DNA of 64,000 nucleotides from Sporosarcina aquimarina (GCF_023715615.1 NZ_JAMBOM010000004.1:124001-188000), one strand, 5' to 3'. Shown: positions 9,129 to 17,630, counted from the first letter of the stretch. A program made the numbers and translations. The notes: generated by a model from the sequence alone, not told the origin.

Positions 9129-10736
9129 TTATTTTGAAGATGGTTGTGCTTCTTTCCATTCCAAATACTCATCATAGGTCATCATTTTGTCGAAAATTGT
9201 TCCGTCATCGTTAATCTCAATGACCCGATTTGCAATTGTTTGTATGAACTGATGGTCATGAGAAGTAAAGAGCATTACACCTTTATAGGCAATGAGACCA
9301 TTGTTTAGTGCTTGAATCGATTCAAGATCCAAATGGTTTGTTGGTTCATCTAATAACAAGACATTTGAATGAGTGAGCATCATTTTAGAAAGCATACAAC
9401 GAACTTTTTCTCCTCCAGAAAGTACAGAAGGCTTTTTGTTCACTTCTTCACCAGAGAAGAGCATTCTACCGAGGAATCCACGTAAAAACGTTTCTGTTTC
9501 ATCTTCAGGTGAGTACGGACGTAACCACTCAACGAGTGATTTCTCGTTACCTTGGAAGAATTCGTTATTATCAATAGGGAAGTATGCTTGTGAAGTGGTA
9601 ACTCCCCACTTAACTGATCCAGAATCGGCTTCTTGTTCTCCAGCTAAAATTTCAAGCAAAGCTGTTTTCGCAAGGGGATTCCCAATAAGAATAACTTTAT
9701 CTTCCTTATTTAATGTAAATGACGCATCCTTTAACAATTGAACGCCATCTTGAGTTTTAGAAACATCACGGACCATCAATACATCATTACCAATTTCACG
9801 ACCCATTTGGAAGTTTACATATGGGTAGCGACGTGAAGAAGGCTTAATATCGTCAAGATTGATTTTATCGAGAGTCTTTTTACGTGAAGTCGCTTGTTTC
9901 GATTTTGAAGCGTTCGCGCTAAATCGAGCGATGAAGGCTTGTAACTCTTTCACTTTTTCTTCTTTTTTCTTATTCTGTTCCTGGGAAAGTTTAAGAGCTA
10001 GCTGGCTAGACTCATACCAGAAATCATAGTTACCCGCATAGATTTGGATTTTACTGAAGTCCAAGTCCGCAATATGCGTACAAACTTTGTTCAAGAAGTG
10101 ACGGTCGTGAGAAACAACGATCACTGTATTCTCGAAGCTGATCAAGAACTCTTCTAACCATTGAATTGCTTTTAAGTCCAAGTGGTTCGTCGGCTCATCC
10201 AGTAGTAAGACATCTGGTTTTCCAAATAGGGCTTGAGCAAGAAGAACTTTTACTTTGTCAGAACCAGTAAGCTCAGACATTTTCATCGTATGCAATTTTT
10301 CTGGGATACCAAGACCTTGCAATAAGATTGCAGCTTCGGATTCAGCTTCCCATCCGTTTAGCTCTCCAAATTCTCCTTCGAGTTCGGCTGCACGCATACC
10401 ATCCTCATCAGAAAAATCTTCCTTCATATAAATAGCATTCTTTTCGGACATAATATCATAGAGCCTTTTGTGACCCATAATAACAGTCTCAAGAACTTCT
10501 ACACCCTCGAACTCGAAGTGATCCTGTTTCAATACTGCCAGGCGATCGTCATTATTTAAGATGACATTACCTGTTTGTGGTTCTATTTCACCAGAAAGTA
10601 TTTTAATGAATGTTGATTTACCGGCACCATTCGCACCGATTAGCCCATAACAATTCCCTGGGTTAAACTGTATATTAACATCTTCAAAAAGTTTCCGGTC
10701 TCCAAAGCGAAGACTTACATTACTTACTGCTAACAT
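9129..10736 (-). CDS. ABC-F family ATP-binding protein (YkpA/YbiT-like)
   Basis: A 535-aa soluble protein with two ABC nucleotide-binding domains and no membrane segments, as in the ABC-F class that acts on ribosomes. Walker A GANGAGKST is near the N-terminus; the two Walker B/signature regions read LLLDEPTNHLDLKAI and LSGGEKVRC...LLLDEPTNHLDLES. The charged linker between the domains (KKKEEKVKELQAF...) is the P-site tRNA interaction motif. The start at 10736 is set by TTAGGAGGTC; a 30-residue upstream extension has no RBS. It most resembles the EttA/YbiT/YkpA housekeeping branch rather than antibiotic-resistance ABC-F proteins, though that distinction is not certain. Confidence 0.93.
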   Translation of the reverse strand: MLAVSNVSLRFGDRKLFEDVNIQFNPGNCYGLIGANGAGKSTFIKILSGEIEPQTGNVILNNDDRLAVLKQDHFEFEGVEVLETVIMGHKRLYDIMSEKNAIYMKEDFSDEDGMRAAELEGEFGELNGWEAESEAAILLQGLGIPEKLHTMKMSELTGSDKVKVLLAQALFGKPDVLLLDEPTNHLDLKAIQWLEEFLISFENTVIVVSHDRHFLNKVCTHIADLDFSKIQIYAGNYDFWYESSQLALKLSQEQNKKKEEKVKELQAFIARFSANASKSKQATSRKKTLDKINLDDIKPSSRRYPYVNFQMGREIGNDVLMVRDVSKTQDGVQLLKDASFTLNKEDKVILIGNPLAKTALLEILAGEQEADSGSVKWGVTTSQAYFPIDNNEFFQGNEKSLVEWLRPYSPEDETETFLRGFLGRMLFSGEEVNKKPSVLSGGEKVRCMLSKMMLTHSNVLLLDEPTNHLDLESIQALNNGLIAYKGVMLFTSHDHQFIQTIANRVIEINDDGTIFDKMMTYDEYLEWKEAQPSSK

Positions 10737-10874
10737 AATTGACCTCCTAAAATTCACACTTTGCCCATTATAGCACGGATTGTCGCTAGGGTGGGGGAAA
10801 TTACAGTAGTAAAAATCGATTTTCAAGCTTACAATACAATCATAAGCCTTTTGAAAGGATCTAAGTGAAACTGT

Positions 10875-11126
10875 TTAGGAACTTTCTATCTTTTGCAAGG
10901 CTTTACGATTTTTATAAGCCGATAAAGTACCGAGTTCTTTATTGATTAAATATTCCATTTGGACATAATGTTTACGAGAAGGTAATTCAATCGAATCCAT
11001 ACCTTTCATCGTGTAAATGAAGTAGTATCCATTGATTTGCCGGAACACGGCGACTATGTCGGGAAATGAGTCAAATACACTTTTCACTTGATACTTCCGT
11101 GTATAGGACCAATGAAGTATTTTCAT
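10875..11126 (-). CDS. small conserved-looking protein of unknown function
   Basis: An 83-aa basic protein, no signal peptide or membrane segment, with alternating hydrophobic residues (FPDIVAVFRQINGYYFIYTMKG) suggesting a small beta-rich fold. I do not recognise a family. The start at 11126 is favoured because AAAGG stands 9 bases upstream; the ATG at 11135 directly abuts that site. It lies between the ABC-F gene and the divergent MFS gene and is probably transcribed on its own. Confidence 0.6.
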   Translation of the reverse strand: MKILHWSYTRKYQVKSVFDSFPDIVAVFRQINGYYFIYTMKGMDSIELPSRKHYVQMEYLINKELGTLSAYKNRKALQKIESS

Positions 11127-11209
11127 GAATTTCATCCTTTCACAGAAAATTATACTTCCTTAAAAAAACAAACGCAAGTTCGATGAAATATTATTAGAAA
11201 GGAATCCTT

Positions 11210-12403
11210 ATGAATTCTATTTCTCTAACTACTAAAAAAACAATGCTCCTGATTTTCGCTATTTTTGCAGTGTCTATCAATATGCGACCAGCCATCACAT
11301 CCATTGGTCCACTCCTTGATACAATCCGAGTTCAGTTATCATTGACGAATGCACAAGTTAGTTTGCTAACAGCGTTGCCTGTTATATGTATGGGCGTGTT
11401 CGCTTCGCTAGCACCAGTATTGAATCGGCGGTTCGGATTGAATGCCACTATGGTTTTTATGGTTGCAGTTATTGGTGTGATGACAGCCCTCCGTGAATTC
11501 ATACCGACTTATACAACGCTATTAGTTTCTTCTATTGCAGTTGGTATTGCGATTGCGGTTGCTGGACCATTACTCTCCGCAATGATCAAACAAAACTTTC
11601 CACATCGAGCTGGTCCAATCATTGGAATCTATTCGTTCGGTCTCGGGGCAGGTGCCACAGCAAGCACAGGTTTGTCTGCATACTTTTATGAGATAACAGG
11701 ATCCTACTCATTTGCACTTAGTATTTGGGCTGTATTAGCTTTAGTGGGGATTGTAGCTTGGCTAGTATCAGGTACAGATCAGCTGGTAGTTCATCAACAC
11801 CAAGTAAACACATTCAAAGAATCATCCAAGGTGGTTCGTTCTCCCTGGAAAAACAAGAAAGCCTGGTTGTTCTTACTGTTCTTTGGATTGCAGTCTGCAG
11901 GATTTTTCTCAATTGTTATCTGGCTCGCGCCAATCGCAATTGAAAAAGGGATGACGCTTGTGCAGGCAGGTACACTGGTGAGTCTCATGACCGCAGTTCA
12001 AATTGTCTTGAACATTACAATCCCGCTAATGATGGAACGGTATCCAGGTCGTAAAATGTGGCTGTTATTTATTCTTTCAATAGGGTTAGTTGCAGTCATG
12101 CTATTCTGGACAGATAATCTCCCGTTGCTATGGGTAGGTGCACTACTTATGGGCGTTCCATTAGGGGGGATGTTTCCAATCGCACTCGTATTACCGCTAG
12201 ATGAGACAATAAATGCTGTAGAAACGAATTCTTGGACAGCGATGATGCAAACTGGAGGATATATCATCGGTGGCATTTTTCCGTTAGTCATTGGCGTACT
12301 GTACGATGCAATTGGAAACCATCAAGTAACAATCGTTCTGTTTGGTTTGTTATTTTTAGGAATGATTGCATTGGCATTTTTTATAGGAGATAAAGAAGAA
12401 TAG
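11210..12403 (+). CDS. CynX/NimT family MFS transporter
   Basis: A 397-aa major facilitator superfamily protein with about 12 membrane helices. The N-terminal segment AVSINMRPAITSIGPLLDTI is characteristic of the CynX/NimT (cyanate/2-nitroimidazole transporter-like) branch. Helices are well formed and the protein has normal length, with the central cytoplasmic loop at about residues 190-215. The start ATG follows AGAAAGGAATCC. The substrate cannot be predicted; members include cyanate and nitroimidazole efflux carriers. It is monocistronic with a strong terminator after it. Confidence 0.88.
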   Translation: MNSISLTTKKTMLLIFAIFAVSINMRPAITSIGPLLDTIRVQLSLTNAQVSLLTALPVICMGVFASLAPVLNRRFGLNATMVFMVAVIGVMTALREFIPTYTTLLVSSIAVGIAIAVAGPLLSAMIKQNFPHRAGPIIGIYSFGLGAGATASTGLSAYFYEITGSYSFALSIWAVLALVGIVAWLVSGTDQLVVHQHQVNTFKESSKVVRSPWKNKKAWLFLLFFGLQSAGFFSIVIWLAPIAIEKGMTLVQAGTLVSLMTAVQIVLNITIPLMMERYPGRKMWLLFILSIGLVAVMLFWTDNLPLLWVGALLMGVPLGGMFPIALVLPLDETINAVETNSWTAMMQTGGYIIGGIFPLVIGVLYDAIGNHQVTIVLFGLLFLGMIALAFFIGDKEE

Positions 12404-12412
12404 AGGAATTGG

Positions 12413-12451
12413 AAAAGGGACGCCCGGTTGGGGCATCCCTTTGTTTTTTTG
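12413..12451. terminator. bidirectional terminator after the MFS gene
   Basis: AAAGGGACGCCC pairs with GGGGCATCCCTTT (12431-12442) followed by GTTTTTTTG; the left flank is A-rich, so it could also end the minus-strand RNA proposed to start near 12690. Confidence 0.85.
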
Positions 12452-12690
12452 TCTAGCCGATTATTGAATATGAGAAAAAAGTTATTTCTTTTTATAATCA
12501 AAAATTGTGTAATTACTCACAACGATCATTGCCGCGGTCGTTGTTCAGCAGTTGTTTCCTAACATAAGCAACGCAAACCCTACCTACTTTTGCGTCCTTG
12601 CGGCCCTATAGCCGCGCCAGTTTGAATACGTATTATGGGTAAACATTCAGCAGAATGCCAGTATTCAAGAATCAGCTAACTTGTTATAAC
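12413..12690 (-). ncRNA. candidate structured non-coding RNA
   Basis: No credible ORF exists on either strand here, yet a near-perfect promoter points leftwards into it. The predicted minus-strand transcript contains four local stems: GAATAC/GTATTC enclosing CATTC/GAATG, GCGGC/GCCGC, ACGCAAA/TTTGCGT with an 11-nt loop, and CAACGA/TCGTTG. The 3' end could be the bidirectional hairpin at 12413-12451. The extent and identity are inference; I could not match it to 6S, tmRNA, SRP RNA or RNase P RNA, and conserved family signatures are missing. Confidence 0.45.
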
Positions 12691-12696
12691 CTAGTT

Positions 12697-12725
12697 ATCA
12701 TACCACCACGCTCAAACAATGTCAA
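12697..12725 (-). promoter_or_regulatory. strong sigma-A promoter on the minus strand
   Basis: Read on the minus strand: TTGACA (12725-12720), exactly 17 bp, TATGAT (12702-12697), with extended -10 TGG immediately upstream. It directs transcription away from the patatin gene into a gene-free region, supporting an RNA gene there. Confidence 0.8.
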
Positions 12726-12824
12726 TAAGAATTCATAGAAAGTAGGCTAGAGTAAGTAATCTAGTTCTAAAAGAAAGGAGTGTATCTTACAGTAAGCTAT
12801 AAGCTGCAGAGAGGTGGAGAATGA

Positions 12825-13733
12825 GTGGAAATTGATGGCGTCTTTTCTGGTGGAGGATTAAAAGGGCTAGCATTAGTGGGAGCTTGTAAGGTATTTGAAG
12901 AAAAAGGATACACATTTAAGCGCACTGTAGGAACGAGCGCAGGTGCGATTGTCGCTGCGATGCTAGCTGCAGGCTACAAAGCTCATGAAATGGAACAGAT
13001 TATGCAGCAACAAAACTTTCCAGAACTTCTCGATGCAAGGAAGACATTTATACCAATTCCATTTATGAAATGGCTTCAACTATATTGGCGCATGGGACTG
13101 TACCAAGGAACTGCTCTAGAAAATTGGTTTAGCGACATCCTAGCAGAAAAAGGGGTGTATACATTTACAGACTTACCCGAAGGCTCTTTAAAAATTATAG
13201 TATCCGACTTAACGAACGGAAAACTAATCGTACTTCCTGATGATTTAGGTGAGTATGGTTTAAGACCAGACTTCTTTCCTGTGGCACGTGCACTAAGAAT
13301 GAGCACAAGTATTCCTTTCTTTTTTGAACCGGTCGTTCTTCATTCATTAGCTGGAAACTCTGTAACAGTAGATGGTGGTGTCCTTAGCAATTTTCCACTA
13401 TGGGTATTCAATGAACCTGAAGATGGAAATGCACGCCCAATTGTCGGCATGAAACTAAGCCATAATCCCGCAGACAAGAAAAAAACAGTAATCCGTAATG
13501 GATTAGGACTTTATGAAGCGTTATTTACGACAATGAAAGATGCACATGATGAAAAACACGTCTCCAAAAGACTTGAAAAAGACGTTTTATTCATTCCGAC
13601 AGACGGGATTTCAGCTGTCCAGTTCGATTTGTCTGACGAGCAAAAAGATGCACTCGTCATTAGTGGAGAAGTATCAGCAACAAACTTTTTGAAACAGTGG
13701 GGAAAGACGGCGTTTTTAACAAAAGTTTTTTGA
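12825..13733 (+). CDS. patatin-like phospholipase family protein
   Basis: A 302-aa patatin-like serine lipase/acyl hydrolase using a Ser-Asp dyad. The oxyanion loop GGGLKG is at about residues 9-14, the nucleophile Ser38 in GTSAG and the catalytic Asp in VDGG. No signal peptide or lipobox is present, so it acts inside the cell, probably on membrane phospholipids or acyl esters. The start is GTG 12825 behind GAGAGGTGG. It is not clearly in an operon; a minus-strand promoter for a candidate RNA lies about 100 bp upstream, giving a divergent arrangement. Confidence 0.9.
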   Translation: MEIDGVFSGGGLKGLALVGACKVFEEKGYTFKRTVGTSAGAIVAAMLAAGYKAHEMEQIMQQQNFPELLDARKTFIPIPFMKWLQLYWRMGLYQGTALENWFSDILAEKGVYTFTDLPEGSLKIIVSDLTNGKLIVLPDDLGEYGLRPDFFPVARALRMSTSIPFFFEPVVLHSLAGNSVTVDGGVLSNFPLWVFNEPEDGNARPIVGMKLSHNPADKKKTVIRNGLGLYEALFTTMKDAHDEKHVSKRLEKDVLFIPTDGISAVQFDLSDEQKDALVISGEVSATNFLKQWGKTAFLTKVF

Positions 13734-13827
13734 ATAAACAAGTAAATGTGTATGTTGTTTCTTTTTCTAAAATGGAATATTAGACTTGAGTAATTATTCA
13801 TAGTTAGTTGGAAGGGCGGTGTTCCGT

Positions 13828-14052
13828 GTGAAGATATCCTTAAAACATTTGCTACTAGCAATTGTATGGCTTTCTATCGCACTAACACTCGTTAGTAGTC
13901 GTTATGCAGGATGCCGTGCTGACCAACTAACTCTAGAGAAAACGACCTTGAAAACTAATTTTGCACATAGACTTGAAGTAGCAGACGAATGTTTGTCTCA
14001 TACAAAGGAAACTGGTCACAACAAGGTAGTCAATGCGCATGAAAGGAACTAA
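13828..14052 (+). CDS. small membrane-anchored protein, possibly a remnant
   Basis: A 74-aa ORF with a single N-terminal membrane segment (about residues 5-24, HLLLAIVWLSIALTLVSS) followed by a polar tail with two Cys. It resembles the N-terminal anchor of a signalling protein (sensor kinase or diguanylate cyclase type) cut short, but could be a genuine small membrane protein. GTG 13828 is preferred, after GAAGGGCGG; GTG 13819 is an alternative. No family recognised. Confidence is low because the tail lacks clear features. Confidence 0.4.
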   Translation: MKISLKHLLLAIVWLSIALTLVSSRYAGCRADQLTLEKTTLKTNFAHRLEVADECLSHTKETGHNKVVNAHERN

Positions 14053-14129
14053 CACGTGAAAGCTAACTTCCATCTATCTTAGAAAAGTGGTAAACTGGAC
14101 AACAGCTTAAAAAGAAGCAGGTGTTGAAG

Positions 14130-15113
14130 ATGATTGGAAGAAATGATCCGTGCCTTTGCGGAAGCGGTAAGAAATACAAGAAATGTTGTGCAGGCAAAGA
14201 AGAACTAACAGTTGAAATTGTACAAGCAGAAGAATTGGAACGAATTCTGCAATCTTTTTATGATGAATATCCAAAGCAAAAAGACTTCGGTGATTATCGC
14301 GAGTTTGCCATCCAATGGAAACTACCACTTTCCGCAGCATATTCGGAAGAAATGATCGAGGCAATTGCGCTAGACGAATTCTTTTTCCATAATCGAACCG
14401 ATATTTGGGAAGGCTTTGTGCAAAAGCAGTTAAAAAAAGCTGTCCGTCCATCTGTTATCAAGGTCCTGGAGAGTTGGCTGGTACCACGTACGTTACTGGG
14501 ACAAGTAATTAAAACGGAAGAGTCTTATTTGACGGTGTATGACCGGTTAAATAACCAGACTGTCTTATTACGCAGAGAATCTGATAAGCCAGTTCCCGAA
14601 GATGTTCATCTCTGGTGCTTCACACTTCCGGAAGGTGCAGATGGGTTGCTTGCAGTATCGACGCTGATCTTTTTCCCGGTAGACCAAAGTTCAGTATTTG
14701 ATGAATTTGTGACTGAGTTTGCAAATGTAGATCAAGATACGGAAACGTATATGAAGAATCACTCAGTTACTCTTTGGGAAAAACTAGCAGAAAATGGTTA
14801 TAAAGGGGAAGAGTTCACAGATTTTGAACAGGGAGTACTCGCTAGGATTGCATCATTCCTAGAACTCAATGATCGTAAATCAGATGAACTCATGGAATTG
14901 ATTGAGGATTACTTAGTCGAGGAGCAACCCAATGCGCGTAAAGATGTTGCCATAGCAGCAGGTGCCATTCGTTACGGCCAAGAAAACGCATTGTTTGAAC
15001 CCCTTGAACTTACGGTAAAAGCCATTGCCGATGAATTTGAGGTTTCTCCATCTTCACTAAACCGTTATTACAATGGAATCACAGAATATGCAGCAATGAA
15101 AACGAACGCATAA
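14130..15113 (+). CDS. SEC-C metal-binding domain protein
   Basis: A 327-aa cytoplasmic protein whose first residues (GRNDPCLCGSGKKYKKCC) are a SEC-C zinc-binding motif, the same as at the SecA C-terminus; here it is N-terminal. The remaining roughly 300 residues are acidic and helical, with no recognised enzyme motif. Near the end, ADEFEVSPSSLNRYYNGI looks like a helix-turn-helix segment. ATG 14130 is favoured by AGGTG six bases upstream over GTG 14121. Many stand-alone SEC-C proteins exist in Bacillales without known function; an adaptor role is speculation. A terminator follows directly. Confidence 0.8.
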   Translation: MIGRNDPCLCGSGKKYKKCCAGKEELTVEIVQAEELERILQSFYDEYPKQKDFGDYREFAIQWKLPLSAAYSEEMIEAIALDEFFFHNRTDIWEGFVQKQLKKAVRPSVIKVLESWLVPRTLLGQVIKTEESYLTVYDRLNNQTVLLRRESDKPVPEDVHLWCFTLPEGADGLLAVSTLIFFPVDQSSVFDEFVTEFANVDQDTETYMKNHSVTLWEKLAENGYKGEEFTDFEQGVLARIASFLELNDRKSDELMELIEDYLVEEQPNARKDVAIAAGAIRYGQENALFEPLELTVKAIADEFEVSPSSLNRYYNGITEYAAMKTNA

Positions 15114-15118
15114 TATTA

Positions 15119-15153
15119 CCACCCCATACTTCGAGTGAGTATGGGGGTTATTT
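15119..15153 (+). terminator. terminator after the SEC-C gene
   Basis: ACCCCATACT (15121-15130), loop TCGAGTG, AGTATGGGGGT (15138-15148), then TATTTGT. Confidence 0.8.
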
Positions 15154-15218
15154 GTCTATGAAAGGTGTTTGATGTCTGTCGTTAGGTAATTAACTGTAAC
15201 AAACGTGGGCTTGTAATT

Positions 15219-15420
15219 TACTCAGAAATTATTGACTGTGCTCATAAATCATGGAATGTGATCATAAAACACAGAAAGTGCTCATATATCTCGGAGAATG
15301 ATCATAAAGTGGAGAAAATGCTCATAAAGCTTGAAAAGTGATCATAAGATTCAGAAAGTGCTCATAAAACTTTCAAAATGATCATAAATGGTAGTAGAAG
15401 TTCATAATTATAGGATTGAG
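15219..15420. repeat. 20-bp-period array, core TG(C/A)TCATAAA (about 9-10 units)
   Basis: Cores begin at exactly 20-bp intervals at 15241, 15261, 15281, 15301, 15321, 15341, 15361, 15381 and 15401, with a weaker one at 15221. Each unit is a conserved core (TGCTCATAAA or TGATCATAAA) plus ten variable bases. From 15241 to 15381 the third base alternates C, A, C, A, giving a 40-bp super-period. No ORF crosses it and 20 is not a multiple of 3. Variable parts are unrelated between units, unlike a CRISPR repeat-spacer pattern. Confidence 0.9.
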
Positions 15421-15512
15421 GCCTAACAAAAGTCATTATCGAAACTATTTATAATGGAATGACACTAAGAGGAAATTAATCTACAAAAGGGGAAGATCCA
15501 GAAAGATATAAG

Positions 15513-15535
15513 GGAATAATTGGTAGCGCTTCGCT
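15513..15535. repeat. direct repeat copy 1 (TTGGTAGCGCTNCGCT)
   Basis: A 23-bp sequence ending in TTGGTAGCGCTTCGCT; a second copy at 15718-15740 differs at two positions. The pair brackets the second periodic array. Confidence 0.85.
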
Positions 15536-15546
15536 TGTTTCAAACA

Positions 15547-15695
15547 GTTACTCAGTTGAAACAGGGTTTTCTAGCGTTCTCCGACAAATTCTGATGGTTA
15601 TCTGACATTACAGAAGGTTTCTCAATCATTTCAACGGATTACTCGATCACCTCTGTTTATTTCTCCATCACTTAGCAAAGTTTCTCGATAACGAG
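15547..15695. repeat. second array of about 21-bp period, core TTTCTCGATCA-like
   Basis: Cores CTC(A/C/G)AT start at 15621, 15642, 15663 and 15684 (21-bp steps), with weaker ones at 15551, 15579 and 15602. The consensus is about TT(T/A)CTCGATCA plus ten variable bases. It differs from the first array in core sequence but has the same unit design. It lies between two direct repeats and holds no ORF. Confidence 0.7.
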
Positions 15696-15717
15696 ACACA
15701 ATTCAACAAGATGCAAA

Positions 15718-15740
15718 GGATTAATTGGTAGCGCTCCGCT
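15718..15740. repeat. direct repeat copy 2 (TTGGTAGCGCTNCGCT)
   Basis: Second copy of the 23-bp direct repeat, 205 bp from the first; 21 of 23 positions are the same. It contains the palindrome AGCGCT. Confidence 0.85.
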
Positions 15741-15832
15741 AAATAATCACAGGCCAGACTTAAAAATCACCTTAACTCCATACACTTCGAAAAGTGGCAA
15801 TAACTCCAATATTCGTCTGCAAAACCCAACAA

Positions 15833-15882
15833 AAAAATAGCCATTAGACATCAGAAAACCTGACATCTAGCAGCTATTTTGC
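15833..15882. terminator. terminator of the YjjG-type phosphatase gene
   Basis: AAAATAGC (15835-15842) pairs with GCTATTTT (15873-15880); inner TAGA/TCTA and CAG/CTG pairs extend it. On the minus strand the hairpin ends in a T run (complement of the A run near 15831). Confidence 0.75.
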
Positions 15883-15884
15883 AA

Positions 15885-16577
15885 TCAAAATGTGGCTTTT
15901 TCTATAACCCTAAATTCTGCCCAATTTCTAATTTCGTGCGTTGGTTTGCTATCAGTTGTATTTTCCAAACCATTTGGGTTATACCAACAAGTGTCGACAC
16001 CAAAGTTGTTACCTCCGCGAATATCGGAAGTAAGGGAATCTCCTGTCATCAAAACACGGGACTTATCCGTTACGCCCAGACGATTCATGGCCTCTTGAAA
16101 AATTTCAGCACGTGGTTTCTGGAAGCCCGCTTCATCAGACGACACAATCGTTTCAAAGCGATTATTCAACGCAGAACAAGCAACGCGAGCAATTTGAGCT
16201 TTGATAAAGCCATTCGTCACAATCGCAAGCCGTACATCTCCTAAGCTGTCCAACATGTCGATGACACCATCTATTAGATGAGCTTCTTTACCAAGCAACG
16301 TTAAATAAGTTTCTGAAAAGCTAACAGGATCAAGCTCAATACCAAATTTATCAAATAATTGACTGAAACGACTAACATTCAGTTCTTCCATAGTCGTTGA
16401 GCCTTCTTCTAATTGTCTCCATAGTACCTTACTGATAGCTCTATATTCTGTTCGGTATGCATCGAGACCTTCTTCAAGACCAGCTTCAATAAAAGCGTTC
16501 CGAAATGCATTTTGCTCACTTGTGTCAAACTCTAGAAGTGTATCATCTAAATCGAAAAGGAATACATCGTAATTCAT
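15885..16577 (-). CDS. HAD hydrolase, YjjG-type noncanonical pyrimidine nucleotidase (YfnB-like)
   Basis: A 230-aa HAD-superfamily phosphatase with the catalytic motif I FDLDDT (Asp9, Asp11), motif II VTNG, a conserved Lys in FQKPRAEIF, and motif IV MTGDSLTSDIRGG. The cap and spacing match YjjG/YfnB enzymes, which dephosphorylate (noncanonical) pyrimidine nucleoside monophosphates and help clean the nucleotide pool. Length is normal. The ATG at 16577 has a modest AGGTGA site upstream. It is monocistronic. Substrate assignment rests on family resemblance. Confidence 0.88.
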   Translation of the reverse strand: MNYDVFLFDLDDTLLEFDTSEQNAFRNAFIEAGLEEGLDAYRTEYRAISKVLWRQLEEGSTTMEELNVSRFSQLFDKFGIELDPVSFSETYLTLLGKEAHLIDGVIDMLDSLGDVRLAIVTNGFIKAQIARVACSALNNRFETIVSSDEAGFQKPRAEIFQEAMNRLGVTDKSRVLMTGDSLTSDIRGGNNFGVDTCWYNPNGLENTTDSKPTHEIRNWAEFRVIEKATF

Positions 16578-16796
16578 TCAATCATCACCTGTCTGCAATT
16601 TGTGTATGTAAAAGTATAGCATTCACCGCAGTTTTAAAACAAGCTTTCAAACTGAAGATACACGTTCTCTAAAGGAACTTGTATATTTAAAGAAACAATT
16701 GAATTTCCGTATTTTTCATAATTTTTATTTCGTTTAATTTTTCAGTATAAGGGTATCACACATAGAGAAGCAGATCATGAGGAGGTCGAAGCATTA

Positions 16797-17588
16797 ATGA
16801 CATTAAGTGAAGAACTTCAGACTCTGAAAGATTACCATTGCGAGGACCGGTGTGTATTAAGTGTTTATTTAAATACGAATCCAGCTGATCCAGATCAGCA
16901 AAAAGGGGCTTGGAAGATCCACTTAAAATCCGGATTAAAGCGATTAGAGGAATATTTAGAAGCTTCGAATGACAAAGAACTTGCAGCATTTAAAAAAGCT
17001 AAAGCACGTGTAACCGAAGAAATTGAAAAAAATCACAACGACTTAAAAAAGGGAGTCGTTATTTTTGCAGCGGAAGACCCGGATTTATGGTCCGTTCACT
17101 ACGTACAAATTGCGGTCAAAACAAGTTTTCATTGGGAAAACCATCCAGTTATTGAAGAACTGTATTACATGTTAAAAGCATATCCTAACTCAGGAATCAT
17201 CATGCCGAGTATAGGGAGCGTTCGCATTATAGATACAGCGATGGGATTTGTGGCAGATGATCTGGTTTACAATTTTGATTCTGGATTAGATGTATGGCGT
17301 GAACAAAATGATATGAATCCATCTGGAAATAGAGGTACAGGTGGCAGCCAGTCCGATGATTTTGACCAGCGTATGAAAGAAAACTTAGAGCGTTTTTATA
17401 AATCTATGGCAGCAGATGTGGAAAAAATGAAGAAAGAACGGAATTGGGATGAAATCCATGTCGTTGGAGAAGCAGAGTCATCACAATCATTTGCATCGGC
17501 TCTCAGCAAAAAACCAAAAAGCGTAATCCATAAAAACTTGAACAATTCGATACCGGATAAAGTGCTACACGAAGTATTCGAAAAGTAA
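16797..17588 (+). CDS. VLRF1 family aeRF1-type release factor
   Basis: A 263-aa protein of the bacterial VLRF1 family, related to the archaeal/eukaryotic release factor 1 fold and proposed to work in ribosome rescue or peptidyl-tRNA hydrolysis. The N-terminal CVLSVYLNTNPADP segment and the central RIIDTAMGFVADDLVYNFDSGLDVW block are typical of the family. It has a Ser/Gly-rich linker at about residues 178-190 and a C-terminal alpha/beta part. The start ATG follows GAGGAGGTC. A clear terminator follows. I am confident of the family, less of its exact role. Confidence 0.82.
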   Translation: MTLSEELQTLKDYHCEDRCVLSVYLNTNPADPDQQKGAWKIHLKSGLKRLEEYLEASNDKELAAFKKAKARVTEEIEKNHNDLKKGVVIFAAEDPDLWSVHYVQIAVKTSFHWENHPVIEELYYMLKAYPNSGIIMPSIGSVRIIDTAMGFVADDLVYNFDSGLDVWREQNDMNPSGNRGTGGSQSDDFDQRMKENLERFYKSMAADVEKMKKERNWDEIHVVGEAESSQSFASALSKKPKSVIHKNLNNSIPDKVLHEVFEK

Positions 17589-17596
17589 CACCCGTC

Positions 17597-17630
17597 ATAA
17601 AACCGTCCTGTTAAAAGGACGGTTTTTTCG
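17597..17630 (+). terminator. terminator after the VLRF1 gene
   Basis: AAAACCGTCC (17599-17608), 8-nt loop, GGACGGTT (17617-17624), then TTTT. Confidence 0.92.

Noticed and set aside
12540..12660. On the minus strand, GGACGCAAA and GTAGGTAG-GGTTT resemble parts of the c-di-GMP-I (GEMM) riboswitch.
   Set aside because: The stem before GGACGCAAA does not close correctly, no GNRA-type loop is present, and the following bases form a different strong hairpin (ACGCAAA/TTTGCGT). No gene lies downstream on that strand.
15219..15420. CRISPR array.
   Set aside because: Conserved part is only about 10 bp and the variable part 10 bp; there are no cas genes, and repeat and spacer lengths are far below CRISPR values.
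15879..16244. 121-codon ORF opposite the YjjG-type gene.
   Set aside because: Antisense shadow of a well-supported HAD gene with all motifs intact.
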